A stretch of DNA of 64,000 bases from Desulfovirgula sp. (GCA_020725525.1 DYEX01000077.1:1-64000), one strand, 5' to 3'; positions 42,386 to 53,778 are shown, counted from the stretch's first letter. The notes: generated by a model from the letters alone, not told the origin. A program made the numbers and translations.

Positions 42386-43198
42386 CTAGATAGCCACTCG
42401 TTCTAAGGTAGTTTTCAGGGTATCTGCCCGGAGACCAACCCGCAGGGCTTCCACGGCTAGAACCTCGTGTGGAGGAATGTTGCCGAGGTTAACGTTGGGG
42501 CCGAAGCGTAAAATGAGCTCTTGCTGCTGGTTCTTTCGCGGAGCTTCCCATATCAGTACACGGGGGTCGCCAATACCGGACAGGAGTTCATCCAGTTCCT
42601 CCTGAATGAACCGTCCCTGATCATCATAAAGCCCCACATTTATACCCGATTCCCGTCCCTCTAAAATGACCCGGTAGGCACCGTGTTGAAAATCCCGACG
42701 GATCTGTTCTACTAAATGCTGTATTGAATGGTGGCCTCCATCCTTTTTGCCTACTTCCGTTAATACTTTAAAACCCAGATCCGCGGCCCTGGCAATGGCT
42801 TTTTCCCTGACCTCGGAGGACATGGTGATGGTGCCGTCCGATACTTCGATGGCGGTAAAGCCAAAGGTTCTGGCCAGGTACAGGTACTCCTCAATTTTTT
42901 CCTGCAGGATGGCCACCTCAAAGAAAGTTCCTCCGGGGTAGATATCTATGCCGAAGGACTTGACGAGATGAATTTTTTCCTCTAACACCTCCGGAGCATA
43001 TAAAGCAGGAGTACCGAATCCCAGCTTAAAAAAGTCAATGTACTGACCACATACATGCAAGAGATCTTTTGTTTCCACCAGACCCAGGCCCTTGTCAATA
43101 ATCATGGTCAAGCCCTGCTGCCTCGGTTTGACCAGCCGGTTGCCCAGGGGAAAATTAAGAAATGCCTGCCATGTTCGGGTGCCCCCCCGTTCGTTCAT
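42386..43198 (-). CDS. comA: Phosphosulfolactate synthase
   Basis: The 270-residue TIM-barrel protein adds sulfite to phosphoenolpyruvate to give (R)-phosphosulfolactate. The family blocks visible are GLTMIIDKGLG, IDFFKLGFGTPALY, GIDIYPGGTFFEVAI, FTAIEVSDGTITM, VLTEVGKKD, VILEGRESGINVGLYD and LIWEAPRKNQQQELILRFGPNVNLGNI. In methanogens it begins coenzyme M synthesis; in Bacillus the homologue YitD supplies sulfolactate to spores. No comB or comC lies nearby. For a sporulating anaerobe a spore sulfolactate role is plausible (inference). ATG 43198 is preceded by AAGGAGC. Confidence 0.9.
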   Translation of the reverse strand: MNERGGTRTWQAFLNFPLGNRLVKPRQQGLTMIIDKGLGLVETKDLLHVCGQYIDFFKLGFGTPALYAPEVLEEKIHLVKSFGIDIYPGGTFFEVAILQEKIEEYLYLARTFGFTAIEVSDGTITMSSEVREKAIARAADLGFKVLTEVGKKDGGHHSIQHLVEQIRRDFQHGAYRVILEGRESGINVGLYDDQGRFIQEELDELLSGIGDPRVLIWEAPRKNQQQELILRFGPNVNLGNIPPHEVLAVEALRVGLRADTLKTTLERVAI

Positions 43199-43334
43199 AC
43201 TCTCAAGCTCCTTTCACGGATGGCAATACACCTGGCTGGAGTCCAGGTGTTTTGTCGGACACCTCCTTCCCGAGTTTCCCGTAAAAGGTCAGCCATTCAT
43301 AGATTTATTACCGGATGAAGGAAAAGGTTACCCT

Positions 43335-43362
43335 GGAAAAGGTGGCAAAAAAGCCCACCTAA
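43335..43362 (-). terminator. Terminator after the MFS gene
   Basis: On the minus strand AGGTGGG, a T-rich loop and CCACCTTTTCC follow directly after the transporter's stop at 43366. Confidence 0.65.
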
Positions 43363-43365
43363 ACT

Positions 43366-44673
43366 TTATGATCCCTGTTCATTCTTAGGATTCCAGGGCT
43401 TGCGCAGGGCAAATCCATAGGCTGGTTGTGGAGAACAGGGAGCGGTCTGATTTTTTTCTTCCGCCGTTGTTGGAGACCTCATATCCTTGACCCGGATTAA
43501 AAAGGCGGTCAGCAAGACAGTGATACCCGCCAGGGCTGCTGTGCTCCAGAACATAAGGGATAGACCGTAACCCATTAACAGACCAAAAAGGGGAGGGCCC
43601 AGGGCGACACCCATAAAACGCACACCCCCATACAAGGAGGTTACCAGACCCCGCCTTTCTGTGGCCGTGGAGCTGGTAATAATGGTGTTCAGGCAGGGCA
43701 GGGTGAGGCCAGTACCCACACCGGCCAGAGAAATGGCTATAAAAAAGAGGAAGGTGGTTCGAAAAAAACCCATCATGGTTAACGCCCCGCCGATCAAAGC
43801 CAATCCTACCACCACCAGCCATTTCATTAAAGCCAGGCGTTTTTTAATTACCCGGCCGGTGAGGTAAGAGGTTGTGCTCATAAATAAAACCGGTATGGCC
43901 AGAGTTACGCCTTTGCGCACTCCGTTTAACCGGAAAACAGTTTCCAGGTGTTCCGAGAGAAAAAATAACACTCCAAAGAGGATTAGCAAGGCTATCGCCC
44001 CGCCAAGAAAGGAGGTAAGCAACATGGCTGATTTTTTCTCAAAAATTCGGGCGATGGATTTCAAATACTGGCCGACATTTTGTGCCTGCCGGTTACCTTC
44101 TGGTTCTTTAACCAGAAACCACAGACCCAATACCACGGGAATAACCACCAGTGGAAAAAAAAGAAAAGTGGCATACCACGTGATCAACCCCAACAGTGCC
44201 CCTAAAATGGGGCTGACCACCTTGCCCAGACCGTTGGCTGCCTCAATAATGCCCAGGGCAGTACCCCGCTCTTTACCAGTAAAAAGGTCCCCGGTGAGGG
44301 CCATGGCGATGGGTGCAGTACCGGCCGCTCCGATACCCTGCAAAATGCGTCCGCCCAGGATGGCCGGGTAAGCAAAATTATTAAAGAAAATGGCCGCCAG
44401 ACCGGCCAATACTCCACCCAGGCCGTAAAGGATCAACGACGGCGCAATTACTTTTTTGCGGCCAAAGCGGTCGGACAAAAAACCGGCCAGGGGAATTACA
44501 ATACCGGCAGGGATGGAAAAGAGGGTAATCAACAGGCTGACCTTAAACTGGCTAAGGTGCAGTGCCCCCTTGATGGCCGGTAGCACCGGGATGAGCATGG
44601 AATTACCCAACACCATAATAAAGGGCACCCCACTTAAAGCAGCCAGCACCAGGGTGCGTTTTTGCGGTTTCAT
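43366..44673 (-). CDS. Major facilitator superfamily transporter (drug-efflux type)
   Basis: The protein has 435 residues and 12 predicted membrane helices. The MFS loop 2-3 signature is GFLSDRFGRKKVIAPSLI, and the helix-5 antiporter-like motif is GIIEAANGLGKVVSPILGALLG (G-P-x-x-G region), as in DHA-type multidrug exporters. The C-terminal tail is hydrophilic. ATG 44673 (MKPQKRTLVLAAL) follows GGAAGGACGGG; the longer frame to 44748 is not supported. The substrate is unknown. It is monocistronic, with a terminator. Confidence 0.87.
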   Translation of the reverse strand: MKPQKRTLVLAALSGVPFIMVLGNSMLIPVLPAIKGALHLSQFKVSLLITLFSIPAGIVIPLAGFLSDRFGRKKVIAPSLILYGLGGVLAGLAAIFFNNFAYPAILGGRILQGIGAAGTAPIAMALTGDLFTGKERGTALGIIEAANGLGKVVSPILGALLGLITWYATFLFFPLVVIPVVLGLWFLVKEPEGNRQAQNVGQYLKSIARIFEKKSAMLLTSFLGGAIALLILFGVLFFLSEHLETVFRLNGVRKGVTLAIPVLFMSTTSYLTGRVIKKRLALMKWLVVVGLALIGGALTMMGFFRTTFLFFIAISLAGVGTGLTLPCLNTIITSSTATERRGLVTSLYGGVRFMGVALGPPLFGLLMGYGLSLMFWSTAALAGITVLLTAFLIRVKDMRSPTTAEEKNQTAPCSPQPAYGFALRKPWNPKNEQGS

Positions 44674-44783
44674 GATAATCCCGTCCTTCCGCCAAAAGTT
44701 TTCCCTGCCCCTATCCTTGCCTATGCATTTATCCGTATCGTAGGGCATAAGAAATTTTAGTAAAAAACGGCAGGAGGGATTTT

Positions 44784-45059
44784 ATGTTTCTGTTCCTCGA
44801 CCGCATTGTTTTGAGTATGGCCCTTTTGCGGCTGCTCTCTTCCTCCATTGAATTTAGTGCGGCCATGTTAATGTTATACTTTAACCGGGTGGAAACAGCT
44901 TTTAAAATAAATAGTCTTTTGGCCCTGGTGGGTCCAACGGTACTGCTTACGACTACCAGCCTGGGACTGGTGGGCCTGGCGGGTAAAGTTTCCCCTTCCA
45001 GCATGGCCATTATCCTGCTGGGAGTCGCCCTGATCTTTATCGGCACCAACCGGATGTAG
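44784..45059 (+). CDS. yqhV: YqhV-family small membrane protein
   Basis: The 91-residue protein starts at ATG 44784 after AGGAGGG. It is almost entirely hydrophobic, with three segments. RIVLSMALLRLLSSSIEFSAAMLMLYFNRVETAFKINSLLALVGPTVL is the core of the YqhV/DUF2619 family found in spore-formers, where it normally sits next to spoIIIA. Its role is unknown. Here it is alone between the MFS exporter and the pyr operon promoter. Confidence 0.85.
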   Translation: MFLFLDRIVLSMALLRLLSSSIEFSAAMLMLYFNRVETAFKINSLLALVGPTVLLTTTSLGLVGLAGKVSPSSMAIILLGVALIFIGTNRM

Positions 45060-45079
45060 CAGTTTTTTTAGTTCATCAC

Positions 45080-45108
45080 TTGACATTTGGCGTGGATTTT
45101 TGTATCCT
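45080..45108 (+). promoter_or_regulatory. Promoter of the pyrimidine operon
   Basis: There is a perfect TTGACA (45080-45085), a 17-bp spacer and TATCCT (45103-45108). The transcript would begin at about 45115, directly before the first PyrR site. Confidence 0.8.
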
Positions 45109-45113
45109 TTTAG

Positions 45114-45785
<672 letters not shown>

Positions 45786-45799
45786 TCCTGGTGCCGTCT

Positions 45800-45893
45800 T
45801 TTAAGTAGCGGTCCAGAGAGGCCGGCAAGGAGGGCACGCATAACGCTTGCCGGGCCTCGTTCGGGAATAATACCGGGCGGGGCATTATTTTTG
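45800..45893 (+). promoter_or_regulatory. PyrR-controlled attenuator 2 (before pyrB)
   Basis: GCGGTCCAGAGAGGCCGGCAAGG (key GGTCCAGAGAGGCC, about 45809-45823) fits the PyrR site. GAGGCCGGCAAG can pair with CTTGCC-GGGCCTC (to 45858). A terminator hairpin AATAAT...ATTATTTTT spans 45866-45892. It separates pyrR from the biosynthetic genes, as in Bacillus. Confidence 0.87.
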
Positions 45894-45912
45894 GGAGATG
45901 CGGAGGTTTGGC

Positions 45913-46848
45913 ATGATGAACTGGAAGCGCAAAGACCTCCTCGGTCTGAAAGATCTGTCGGCGGAAGAAATCAAACTGATCCTGGATACAGCCGTGCCCA
46001 TGAAAGAGATCCTGGGGCGACGCATTAAAAAAGTGCCTACCTTAAGGGGGCGGACGGTGGTGACGTTATTTTACGAACCCAGTACCCGCACCCGTACCTC
46101 TTTTGAGCTGGCAGCCAAGTACTTAAGCGCCGACAGCGTGAATATTTCCACATCAGCCAGCAGCGTGGTTAAGGGAGAAAGCCTTAAGGATACCGCCCGA
46201 ACGCTGGCGGCAATGGGCGCAGATGTGGTGATTTTGCGCCATCCAATGGCCGGGGCGCCTGTGTTATTGGCCCGCACCATTCGGGCGGCGGTAATTAACG
46301 CCGGGGATGGAACCCACGAGCATCCCACCCAGGCTCTTTTAGATATGTTTACCGTACGGGAAAAAAAGGGAGAACTGGCCGGGCTTACTGTGGCCATTAT
46401 CGGTGATATTTTACACAGCCGGGTGGCTCGCTCCAACATCTGGGGTTTTACCAAAATGGGCGCACGGGTACGGGTCTGTGGTCCCGCTACCATGATGCCC
46501 CCGGAAATAGAGGTCACCGGTGCCCAGGTATGTTTGAGTATAGAAGAGGCCCTGACCGGCGCCGATGTGGTCATGATGCTGCGCATACAGCTGGAAAGGC
46601 AGCAGCAGGGTCTTTTTCCCAGTATCAGGGAGTACGCCCGTTTATTCGGGCTCAACCGTGAAAGACTGTCCCTGGCCCGGCCCGATGCCCTGGTCATGCA
46701 CCCCGGCCCAATGAACCGGGGGGTGGAAATCTCCCCGGAGGTGGCCGACGGGGTCAATTCAGTAATAAATGAACAGGTCACCAATGGTGTGGCCGTGCGC
46801 ATGGCTCTACTATACCTGCTGAGTGGAGGGGGGATGCCGGATGCATAA
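45913..46848 (+). CDS. pyrB: Aspartate carbamoyltransferase catalytic subunit
   Basis: The protein has 311 residues. It carries the transcarbamoylase motif [19 protein letters not shown] (carbamoyl-phosphate site S-T-R-T-R), [27 protein letters not shown] and [12 protein letters not shown]. It condenses carbamoyl phosphate with aspartate, the first committed step of pyrimidine synthesis. ATG 45913 (or 45916) follows CGGAGGT; the ATG at 45898 precedes the site. It overlaps pyrC by 8 bp. Confidence 0.97.
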   Translation: MMNWKRKDLLGLKDLSAEEIKLILDTAVPMKEILGRRIKKVPTLRGRTVVTLFYEPSTRTRTSFELAAKYLSADSVNISTSASSVVKGESLKDTARTLAAMGADVVILRHPMAGAPVLLARTIRAAVINAGDGTHEHPTQALLDMFTVREKKGELAGLTVAIIGDILHSRVARSNIWGFTKMGARVRVCGPATMMPPEIEVTGAQVCLSIEEALTGADVVMMLRIQLERQQQGLFPSIREYARLFGLNRERLSLARPDALVMHPGPMNRGVEISPEVADGVNSVINEQVTNGVAVRMALLYLLSGGGMPDA

Positions 46849-48136
46849 ACTGCTGCTCAAAGGTGGCCGTGTGATTGACCCAAAGGCGGGGGAAATGTTT
46901 ACTGCGGATATTTTGATTGTGGAAGGGAAGGTTGCAGCCATCGGCCCCGCTCTGGAAGCAGGGGAAGGGGCGGTAATGGATGTTACCGGCAAGCTGGTTG
47001 CCCCCGGATTAATCGATATGCACGTTCATTTCAGGGAACCCGGTTTCGAAGCCAAAGAAACCATTGCCTCGGGCAGCCGGGCGGCGGCCCGGGGGGGTTT
47101 TACTGCCGTGGTCTGTATGCCTAATACCGATCCGGTAGCCGATAACCGGGCGGTTATTTCCTGCATTAAGGCCCGGGCTCAAGAAACAGGCCTGGTAAAA
47201 GTTTACCCTGTCGGGGCTATCACCCGGGGCATCCGGGGGGAAGAGTTGACGGAGATGGCCGATTTAAAAGAAGCCGGTGCGGTAGCCCTCTCCGATGACG
47301 GCCGCCCGGTGGCCAGTGCGGCGGTGATGCGCCGGGCCATGCAGTACGCCCGCATGGTGGGACTGCCCATTATTTCTCACTGCGAGGAACCAGCTCTGTC
47401 TGCCGGCGGGGTAATGCATGAAGGCTATATGTCCACCGTTCTAGGGCTGCCGGGTATCCCGGCGGCGGCGGAGGAAATTATGGTCGCCCGGGACATTATT
47501 TTGTCCGAGTATACCGGTTGCCCCCTGCACATTGCCCACGTCAGCACCGCCGGTTCAGTGCGCCTGATCCGGGAGGCCAAGGCCCGGGGAGTGCCCGTAA
47601 CGGCTGAGGTTGCTCCCCATCATTTTACCCTTACCCACCGGGCGGTGGCCAACTACGATACCAGCACCAAGGTCAACCCTCCCCTGCGTACGGAGGATGA
47701 TGTGGCGGCGTTGAAAGAAGCCCTGGCTGACGGTACCATTGACGTCATTGCCACCGATCACGCCCCTCACACCCTGGAAGAAAAGGATGTGGAATACCAG
47801 CTGGCTCCCTTTGGCCTGGTGGGCCTGGAAACCGCCCTGGGACTGGTCTGGACAGAACTGGTGATACCGGGTGTCTTAAGCCCGGTGGAGGCCATCCGCA
47901 AGCTAACGGTAAACCCCGCCCGCATCCTGGGCCTTCCGGAAGGGGTGCTCAAAGTCGGAGGGGATGCAGATATAACCATCATTGATCCGGAACTGGTCGA
48001 AGTGGTTGATCCGGCTACCTTTGCCAGCAAGGGACGGAACACTCCCTTTGCCGGTAGACGTTTACAGGGCCTCCCCGTGGCCACCATCGTCAAAGGGCAG
48101 GTAGTTTATAACCGTAATCTGGCGGTGATTTGGTGA
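46841..48136 (+). CDS. pyrC: Dihydroorotase (class I)
   Basis: The 431-residue protein starts at ATG 46841 within the end of pyrB, with GGAGGGGGG as its site. The amidohydrolase zinc ligands are [13 protein letters not shown]-type [23 protein letters not shown] and [12 protein letters not shown]. Class I dihydroorotases form the ring of dihydroorotate from carbamoyl aspartate. The 320 bp that follow, before carA, hold no gene but a repeat copy and an inverted-repeat element. Confidence 0.97.
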   Translation: MHKLLLKGGRVIDPKAGEMFTADILIVEGKVAAIGPALEAGEGAVMDVTGKLVAPGLIDMHVHFREPGFEAKETIASGSRAAARGGFTAVVCMPNTDPVADNRAVISCIKARAQETGLVKVYPVGAITRGIRGEELTEMADLKEAGAVALSDDGRPVASAAVMRRAMQYARMVGLPIISHCEEPALSAGGVMHEGYMSTVLGLPGIPAAAEEIMVARDIILSEYTGCPLHIAHVSTAGSVRLIREAKARGVPVTAEVAPHHFTLTHRAVANYDTSTKVNPPLRTEDDVAALKEALADGTIDVIATDHAPHTLEEKDVEYQLAPFGLVGLETALGLVWTELVIPGVLSPVEAIRKLTVNPARILGLPEGVLKVGGDADITIIDPELVEVVDPATFASKGRNTPFAGRRLQGLPVATIVKGQVVYNRNLAVIW

Positions 48137-48149
48137 ACATGGTATAACC

Positions 48150-48245
48150 GGTTACTGAATACTGTTGCATAACTACATCGGGCAGTTTAAAGATGGTTGG
48201 GCAGCAGTAGTGACAATGACAATCCGCTCAAGGGCGGCCCAAAGC
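48150..48245 (-). repeat. Interspersed hairpin repeat, copy D (inverted)
   Basis: On the minus strand the order is GGGCCGCCC near 48230, CTGCCCGATGTAGTTATGCAACAGTAT near 48161-48187 (key GTAGTTATGCAACAGTAT). The tail matches AAGTAGTTAT in copy C and ATGCAACAGTAT in copy A. It is located between pyrC and carA. Confidence 0.6.
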
Positions 48246-48289
48246 GAGCCGTGGTGCGCATCTTACGCGAAGCCAGGGAGAGACCGGGA

Positions 48290-48384
48290 CCCAGCACTCA
48301 CTGGAACACTAGCTCTTCCCAAAACCTGATTTGTCAATTAAACCTGAAACACCGGGAGCAGAGTCATATTGTGGTGAGTGCTGG
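48290..48384. repeat. Second inverted-repeat element, upstream of carA
   Basis: CCAGCACTCAC (48291-48301) is inverted as GTGAGTGCTGG (48374-48384). The arms and span (94 bp) match the 2391-2482 element (90 bp between the same arm ends), and GAGCA/TCATA before the right arm is also shared. A smaller GGGG/CCCC hairpin follows at about 48398-48417, as in the first copy. It lies in the leader of carA-carB and could influence their expression. Confidence 0.6.
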
Positions 48385-48456
48385 ACCGCGCCTGAAGGGG
48401 CAAACTGGACCCCTAGAACGACCCATGGACCAACCACCAGAATGCGAGGTGTTACG

Positions 48457-49536
48457 ATGATGCAGGCCATACTAGCTCTCGAAGACGGAACCGTGTTTAC
48501 CGGCCGGGCCTTTGGGGCCAGAGGGGAAAGATGGGGAGAGGTGGTCTTCAATACCGCCATGACCGGTTACCAGGAAATCCTCACCGACCCTTCCTACTGC
48601 GGCCAGATTGTGGTGATGACCTATCCCTTGATTGGCAACTACGGCATCAACCGGGAGGATTTCGAATCGAAAAAGCCCTATGTACGGGGCTTTGTGGTGC
48701 GGGAGGAGTGCGACCGTCCCAGCAACTGGCGGGCCAGCTACCGCCTGTCTGATTTCCTGGCCCGGGAAGGGGTGGTGGGCATTTCCGGTATCGATACCCG
48801 CGCCTTAACCCGCCACCTGCGCAACCAGGGGACCATGCGGGGAGTCCTGAGCACCGAATGCAACGATCCCGCCCTCCTGGTGGAAAAGGCCAAACAATGC
48901 CCCCACCTGACCGGGCAGGAGCTGGTGCCCGAGGTGGCCACAAAAGAGATCTATACTCTGGAGGGTAATGGTTACCGGGTGATCTTGATCGACCTTGGTT
49001 CCAAGCTGAACATCATCCGGCATTTACGGGAGCGGGACTGTGAGGTGGTGGTGGTACCCCCCACCACTAAGGCGTCGGAAATTCTGGCCCTGAATCCCGA
49101 CGGCATCCTGCTATCCAACGGCCCCGGCGACCCGGTGGATGTTCCCTACGCCATCCAGGCCACCAGGGAGCTGATCGGAAAGCGCCCCATGTTTGGCATT
49201 TGCCTGGGTCACCAGGTGATTGCCCTGGCCCTGGGGGCCAAAACTTATAAGATGAAATTTGGCCACCGGGGAGCCAACCACCCGGTAAAGGACCTGGCTA
49301 CGGGCAAGGTGTACATCACCTCCCAGAACCACGGGTTTGCGGTGGATGCCGATTCCCTGGCCGGTTTGCCCGTGGAAGTCTGCCATCGGAACCTGAACGA
49401 CGGTACGGTGGAGGGTATCCGGCACAAGCACCTGCCGCTTTTCTCGGTACAGTATCACCCCGAGGCCTCCCCGGGACCGCGGGAATCAGCCTATCTGTTC
49501 GACCAGTTTATTGACTTAATGCAGCGGAGGAAGTGA
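48457..49536 (+). CDS. carA: Carbamoyl-phosphate synthase small (glutaminase) subunit
   Basis: The protein has 359 residues. The N-terminal domain shows [46 protein letters not shown]. The class I glutamine amidotransferase domain has the nucleophile in [22 protein letters not shown] and the His-Glu pair in [13 protein letters not shown]. It supplies ammonia to CarB through a tunnel. ATG 48457 (or 48460) follows GCGAGGTG; the longer frame from 48331 runs through the inverted-repeat element and is rejected. Confidence 0.96.
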   Translation: MMQAILALEDGTVFTGRAFGARGERWGEVVFNTAMTGYQEILTDPSYCGQIVVMTYPLIGNYGINREDFESKKPYVRGFVVREECDRPSNWRASYRLSDFLAREGVVGISGIDTRALTRHLRNQGTMRGVLSTECNDPALLVEKAKQCPHLTGQELVPEVATKEIYTLEGNGYRVILIDLGSKLNIIRHLRERDCEVVVVPPTTKASEILALNPDGILLSNGPGDPVDVPYAIQATRELIGKRPMFGICLGHQVIALALGAKTYKMKFGHRGANHPVKDLATGKVYITSQNHGFAVDADSLAGLPVEVCHRNLNDGTVEGIRHKHLPLFSVQYHPEASPGPRESAYLFDQFIDLMQRRK

Positions 49537-49540
49537 GAAC

Positions 49541-52500
49541 ATGCCGTTGAAAAAGGGACTGCGCAAGGTAATGGTTATTGGCTCCGGGCCCATTGTCATC
49601 GGCCAGGCGGCGGAGTTTGACTACGCCGGTACCCAGGCCTGCCGCGCCTTGCGGGAAGAGGGGCTGGAAGTGGTGCTGGTAAACAGCAACCCGGCCACCA
49701 TCATGACCGATGCCAACATGGCCGACCGGGTATATATCGAACCTTTGACGCCTGAGTTTGTTGCCCGGGTCATCCGCAAGGAAAAACCGGACGGCCTTTT
49801 GCCCAGCCTGGGCGGCCAGGTGGGACTGAACATGGCCCTGCAACTGGCGAACGCCGGGGTGCTGGAGGCTGAAGGGGTACAGCTTTTGGGCACGCCCCTG
49901 GAAGCCATCCGCCGGGCCGAGGACCGGGAAGAATTTAAGCTCACCATGGAACGCATTGGCGAGCCCATTCCCGAAAGCACTATTGTCAGCAGCGTTAATG
50001 AAGCGGTAGCCTTCGCCCGGGAAATCGGCTTTCCCCTGGTGGTTCGCCCGGCCTACACCCTGGGAGGTACCGGCGGGGGTATGGTCTATGACATGGATGA
50101 ACTAAAAGCTACCGTCACCCGTGGTTTAAAGGCCAGCATTATTCACCAGGTGCTCGTGGAGAGGGGCCTGGTGGGCTGGAAGGAAATCGAGTTTGAGGTG
50201 ATGCGGGACAGCGCCGACAACTGCATCATTATCTGCAGCATGGAAAATATCGACCCCATGGGCATTCATACCGGGGACAGCATTGTGGTTGCTCCCGTAC
50301 AAACTTTGAGTGACAAGGAATTCCAGATGCTGCGCACCGCCTCCCTGAACATCATTCGGGCTTTGGGGGTGGAGGGGGGCTGCAATGTGCAGTTTGCTCT
50401 GGATCCCAACAGCTACAAATATTATGTAATTGAGGTCAACCCCCGGGTGTCCCGTTCCTCGGCCCTGGCCTCCAAGGCCACCGGCTACCCCATCGCCAAG
50501 GTGTCCAGCAAGATTGCCGTGGGGTTGACCCTGGACGAAATTAAAAACGCGGTTACCGGTAAAACCTATGCCTGCTTTGAACCTTCCATAGACTACGTGG
50601 TGTTGAAATTCCCCCGCTGGCCCTTTGACAAATTTGCCCTGGCCGATCGCACCCTGGGTACCCAGATGAAGGCCACCGGGGAAGTTATGGCCATAGACCG
50701 GACCCTGGAAGGCGCCCTGTTAAAAGCGGTACGCTCCCTGGAAATCGGCCTGGCGGGTCTTCTGGTCCCGGAGATGGAACAGTTGAGCGATGAAGAGATT
50801 GAAACCAAGCTGTCCCGGGCCGAAGATATGCGCCTGTTTGTGGTGGCCGAAGCTTTGCGCCGGGGGATGCTTGTGGACAGGGTCCGGGCCTTAACGGGCA
50901 TTGACCGCTTTTTCCTGGACAAGATCCAAAACATTGTGCAACTGGAGCAGAAGATCCGCCGCCAGGGACCGGCGGCTTTAACGCCGGACCTTTTGCGCCG
51001 GGCCAAGGAAATGGGCTTTGCCGACGCCTATCTGGCCCAAATCACCGGCCAGGACGAAACCAGGGTGCGTGCCCTGCGGGAGGATTACGATATCAAGCCC
51101 GTTTATAAAATGGTGGACACCTGTGCCGCGGAATTTGAAGCCGCTACCCCCTATTACTACTCCTGTTATGACAAAGAAGATGAGGCGGAAAACACCAGTA
51201 TGCGCAAGGTGGTAGTCCTGGGATCGGGACCCATCCGCATCGGGCAGGGTATCGAGTTCGACTACTGCTCGGTTCACTCGGTGTGGGCCCTGCGGGAGGA
51301 GGGCGTAAAGGCAATCATCATTAACAACAACCCGGAGACGGTCAGCACCGACTTTGATACCGCCGACCGGCTCTATTTTGAGCCCCTTGTTTTGGAAGAC
51401 GTCTTGAACATTCTGAGGAAGGAACGCCCCGAGGGGGTAATTGTCCAGTTTGGCGGCCAGACGGCCATCAACCTGGCCGTTCCCCTGGCCAGAGCCGGCA
51501 TCCCCATTTTAGGTACGGCGGTGGAGGATATCGACCGGGCGGAAGACCGGGAGCGTTTCGATCAACTGCTCGTGGAACTGGGTATTCCAAAACCGCCGGG
51601 GAGGACAGCTTTTTCCGTGGGTGAAGCAGTGGACATCGCCCGGGAAATAGGTTTCCCTGTCCTGGTCAGGCCCTCCTATGTGCTAGGTGGTCGGGCCATG
51701 GAGATTGTCTATAATCATGAAGAACTGCTCAACTACATGGCCAATGCGGTCAGGGTTACCCCCGAGCACCCGGTGCTGGTGGATAAGTACCTGCAGGGCG
51801 AGGAGCTGGAAGTAGATGCCATAGCCGACGGGGAGACGGTGCTTATTCCGGGGATCATGAAGCATATCGAGCGGGCCGGCGTTCATTCCGGGGATAGCAT
51901 AGCCGTCTACCCGGCCAACAAGATCACCCCGGAGGTAAAGGCTCAGCTGGTGGACTATACCACCCGTCTGGCGCGGGCTTTAAATGTACGGGGCATGATC
52001 AACATCCAGTACGTGCTCTATAACGGACAGGTCTACGTGCTGGAAGTCAACCCGCGGGCCAGCCGCACGGTGCCCTACATGAGCAAAATCACCGGCATTC
52101 CCATGGTCAACCTGGCCACTAAAGTAATTCTGGGCCGCAAATTAAAGGAGCTGGGTTACAGCGGCGGACTTTACCCGGAAAGCCGGTATTTCGGCGTCAA
52201 GGCTCCCGTATTCAGCTTTGCCAAACTGCTCCAGGTAGATATCTCCCTGGGGCCGGAAATGAAATCCACCGGGGAGGTTATGGGGGTGGACAGCAGTTAT
52301 CCAGCGGCTCTTTATAAGGCCCTGGTGGCCGCCGGTTACCACATCCCCCGGAACGGTACCATCCTGGCCACCATTGCCGATAAAGACAAAAAAGAGGCCC
52401 TGCCCCTTTTAAAGAGCCTGGCCGGTCTGGGCTACACCATTTGTGCCACCGCCGGGACGGCGGCCTTCTTGCGGGAGAACGGTATGGCAGTGGAGCGGGT

Positions 52501-52753
52501 GAACAAGGTGCGGGAAGGCTCCCCCCATATCGTGGATCTCATCCGGGCAGGGAAGATCCACCTGGTCATCAACACCCTCACCCGGGGCAGGGCCCCGGAG
52601 CGGGACGGTTTCCGCATCCGCCGGGCAGCGGTGGAACACGGCGTCCCCTGCCTGACCTCCCTGGATACCGCCCGGGCCATCCTGGAAGCGCTTGTTTCAA
52701 TCAGAGAGGGGGATGTCATGGACCTGATCCCCATCCAGGAGGTGGCGGTTTAG
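49541..52753 (+). CDS. carB: Carbamoyl-phosphate synthase large subunit
   Basis: The 1070-residue, full-length protein has two homologous ATP-grasp halves. Each begins with a repeat of the type [22 protein letters not shown] (first) and [22 protein letters not shown] (second), and each carries PSLGGQ/VQFGGQT and [24 protein letters not shown]-terminal MGS-like allosteric domain (about 935-1070) binds UMP/ornithine-type effectors. It makes carbamoyl phosphate for pyrB and possibly arginine. It starts 4 bp after carA behind GGAGGAAG. Confidence 0.98.
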   Translation: MPLKKGLRKVMVIGSGPIVIGQAAEFDYAGTQACRALREEGLEVVLVNSNPATIMTDANMADRVYIEPLTPEFVARVIRKEKPDGLLPSLGGQVGLNMALQLANAGVLEAEGVQLLGTPLEAIRRAEDREEFKLTMERIGEPIPESTIVSSVNEAVAFAREIGFPLVVRPAYTLGGTGGGMVYDMDELKATVTRGLKASIIHQVLVERGLVGWKEIEFEVMRDSADNCIIICSMENIDPMGIHTGDSIVVAPVQTLSDKEFQMLRTASLNIIRALGVEGGCNVQFALDPNSYKYYVIEVNPRVSRSSALASKATGYPIAKVSSKIAVGLTLDEIKNAVTGKTYACFEPSIDYVVLKFPRWPFDKFALADRTLGTQMKATGEVMAIDRTLEGALLKAVRSLEIGLAGLLVPEMEQLSDEEIETKLSRAEDMRLFVVAEALRRGMLVDRVRALTGIDRFFLDKIQNIVQLEQKIRRQGPAALTPDLLRRAKEMGFADAYLAQITGQDETRVRALREDYDIKPVYKMVDTCAAEFEAATPYYYSCYDKEDEAENTSMRKVVVLGSGPIRIGQGIEFDYCSVHSVWALREEGVKAIIINNNPETVSTDFDTADRLYFEPLVLEDVLNILRKERPEGVIVQFGGQTAINLAVPLARAGIPILGTAVEDIDRAEDRERFDQLLVELGIPKPPGRTAFSVGEAVDIAREIGFPVLVRPSYVLGGRAMEIVYNHEELLNYMANAVRVTPEHPVLVDKYLQGEELEVDAIADGETVLIPGIMKHIERAGVHSGDSIAVYPANKITPEVKAQLVDYTTRLARALNVRGMINIQYVLYNGQVYVLEVNPRASRTVPYMSKITGIPMVNLATKVILGRKLKELGYSGGLYPESRYFGVKAPVFSFAKLLQVDISLGPEMKSTGEVMGVDSSYPAALYKALVAAGYHIPRNGTILATIADKDKKEALPLLKSLAGLGYTICATAGTAAFLRENGMAVERVNKVREGSPHIVDLIRAGKIHLVINTLTRGRAPERDGFRIRRAAVEHGVPCLTSLDTARAILEALVSIREGDVMDLIPIQEVAV

Positions 52754-52756
52754 CAA

Positions 52757-52787
52757 TTAACCCCGGGCGTGCTACCCGGGGTTTTTC
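52757..52787 (+). terminator. Terminator after carB
   Basis: CCCCGGG (52761-52767) pairs with CCCGGGG, then TTTTT. It ends the first pyr transcription unit before the inserted minus-strand gene. Confidence 0.9.
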
Positions 52788-52815
52788 TCCGTATTAATAA
52801 GGAGTTTACCTGATT

Positions 52816-53778
52816 TCAAAGCGTGTGGAGGGCTACAAAAGTTGGATTAAACAGAGCCGGGTGAAGGGGCGCAAGGGCCAGACACCACTGTTGGGCCGAA
52901 GTGAGCAAAGAATACTTTTCGATATTGCGGATCAGAATTTCAGGAGTGATGTCCGGGCTGCCCGCATTGATGCGCCTGATAGAACCATCGGTGATGCGGG
53001 GGTCGTTCAAACCCTTGCGGATATAATAGAGGTATTTATAGCCCAGGGAACGGGCAATCCTGGCGGCGGTGGGACTGTCTGCTCCATAAGGCCAGCAAAA
53101 CTGGTCTACAGGTCGACCCAGCTCCCTTTCCATTACCTCTTTGGCCTTGAGCAGATCTGCCTTCACCCGGGCTTCATATTCCGCTTCTGTTTCCCGGCGG
53201 TTTAACTTGCTGAGCCAGATGGGTCCCGACAGGGCCGGTCGTATATGCCGGGCGGCGGGCAGGCCCGGGGAAAACCTGGCCAGGTAGTGGCTGTCATAGG
53301 AATGGGGGTAAAAACTCATGCCGTGGGCCTGCATTTCCCGCATTTGTTCCCAGGTGAGCTTGGGTATTTTTTCCGTCGGGTCACCCACTTTTTTCACAAT
53401 AACAAAGCAGGTAGCCGGCATTTTTCTTTTTTTTAATTCCGGGTAGGCGTAAGTATAAAAGGACTCATACCCGTCATCAAAGGTAATAACCACTGCTTTA
53501 GGAGGGATAGTATCCTTCCCGGACAGGAACCGGGACAGTTTTTCCGCGGAGATAACCTGGTATCCTTCCCTTTGCAAGATGTCCAGGTGTTCCTGGAACA
53601 AACGGGGAGTGATTACCGCCGGACCCCGGTCGGTTTCGCTGATGTGGTGGTACATGAGTACGGCCACCCGGTTTTGATAGCCCGTGTGGGAACTGACGGT
53701 GGTGAAATGGGTTGAAAAGGAAACTGACCATGGTACAAAGAAAAAGAGTAATAGTCTGGTCACCCCTAAGAGGTTCAT
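52816..53778 (-). CDS. Polysaccharide deacetylase family protein, exported
   Basis: The protein has 320 residues. The hydrophobic N-terminus (LLGVTRLLLFFFVPWSVSF) is a signal peptide or anchor. The NodB-like domain has VLMYHHISE, the metal/catalytic TFDDGYESFYTYAYPEL, FYPHSYDSHYL (metal His) and FCWPYGADSPTAARIARSLGYKYLYYI. Such enzymes deacetylate N-acetylated surface sugars (peptidoglycan, poly-GlcNAc). The DD and H-x-x-x-S-H-like residues are present. It is transcribed against the pyr genes and splits carB from pyrK. ATG 53778 follows GGAGAGG. Confidence 0.9.
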   Translation of the reverse strand: MNLLGVTRLLLFFFVPWSVSFSTHFTTVSSHTGYQNRVAVLMYHHISETDRGPAVITPRLFQEHLDILQREGYQVISAEKLSRFLSGKDTIPPKAVVITFDDGYESFYTYAYPELKKRKMPATCFVIVKKVGDPTEKIPKLTWEQMREMQAHGMSFYPHSYDSHYLARFSPGLPAARHIRPALSGPIWLSKLNRRETEAEYEARVKADLLKAKEVMERELGRPVDQFCWPYGADSPTAARIARSLGYKYLYYIRKGLNDPRITDGSIRRINAGSPDITPEILIRNIEKYSLLTSAQQWCLALAPLHPALFNPTFVALHTL

